Position numbers and translations under genes: made by a program
Notes under the pieces: model-generated
Told to the model about the DNA's origin: nothing
The model's database searches: none
Seen by the model: the letters and a program-made list of their open reading frames with translations, nothing else
Assembly: GCA_003667245.1 (NCBI GenBank)
Contig: RCNN01000031.1
Location: forward strand, 1 to 14,701
Origin: Heterostelium multicystogenum
Lineage: Eukaryota > Evosea > Eumycetozoa > Acytosteliales > Acytosteliaceae
Length of the DNA: 14,701 bases
Reading direction: 5' to 3'
In this document: piece by piece, positions 14,684 through 14,701 of the stretch
Position numbering within the stretch: position 1 is the stretch's first letter
How the letters are laid out: each line of letters starts with the position of its first letter

Positions 14684-14701
14684 CGGGACGACCTCTTACG
14701 A

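Overview
The window looks like part of a large conjugative plasmid or integrative conjugative element from a Pseudomonas-like gammaproteobacterium. This rests on three things: an F-type conjugation protein (TraN), a plasmid-type single-stranded DNA-binding protein, and insertion sequences (IS21, IS110/IS1111 and IS1341-type IS605 families) whose GC-rich, Pseudomonas-like proteins are typical of such replicons. No replication origin, partition genes, tRNA, rRNA or CRISPR array is visible. Host and replicon type are inferred, not proven.

Layout. 1-312 (-): 3'-truncated, frameshifted hypothetical gene. 461-1966 (+): UvrD/Fbh1-like helicase broken by five single-base shifts. 2047-2617 (+): zinc-ribbon protein and a small protein. 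2673-3195: left part of an IS110-family element, cut by a complete IS21-family element (3196-5836, istA and istB on the - strand). 5837-5899 (-): first codons of a gene cut by the other end of that IS21. 5967-6480 (-): ssb. 6494-6903: gene-free divergent region with three inverted repeats. 6904-8628 (+): lipoprotein, membrane-anchored DsbA-like oxidoreductase and a small hypothetical protein, then a strong terminator. 8686-10121: complete tnpB-only IS605-family element. 10156-10991 (+): a second lipoprotein, convergent with traN across a shared terminator. 11036-13674 (-): traN. 13801-14683 (-): four small genes, two encoding small membrane proteins, separated by structured RNA regions.

How the genes fit together. 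TraN is the cysteine-rich outer-membrane mating-pair stabilisation protein of F-like transfer systems. The DsbA-like protein is well placed to help form its disulfides, and the two lipoproteins probably belong to the same envelope machinery. The helicase, SSB and the cut gene beside ssb suggest a DNA-processing module, later split by IS21.

The main caution is that almost every non-IS gene carries one or more single-base shifts, mostly in short homopolymer runs, while the IS21 and TnpB genes are clean. I read this as probable sequence error in single-copy DNA rather than true decay, but the window alone cannot settle it. Coordinates of broken genes describe the probable full gene span. I found no convincing wholly new system. 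The most unusual parts are the small-gene cluster with structured leaders at 13998-14683 and the well-preserved TnpB element.
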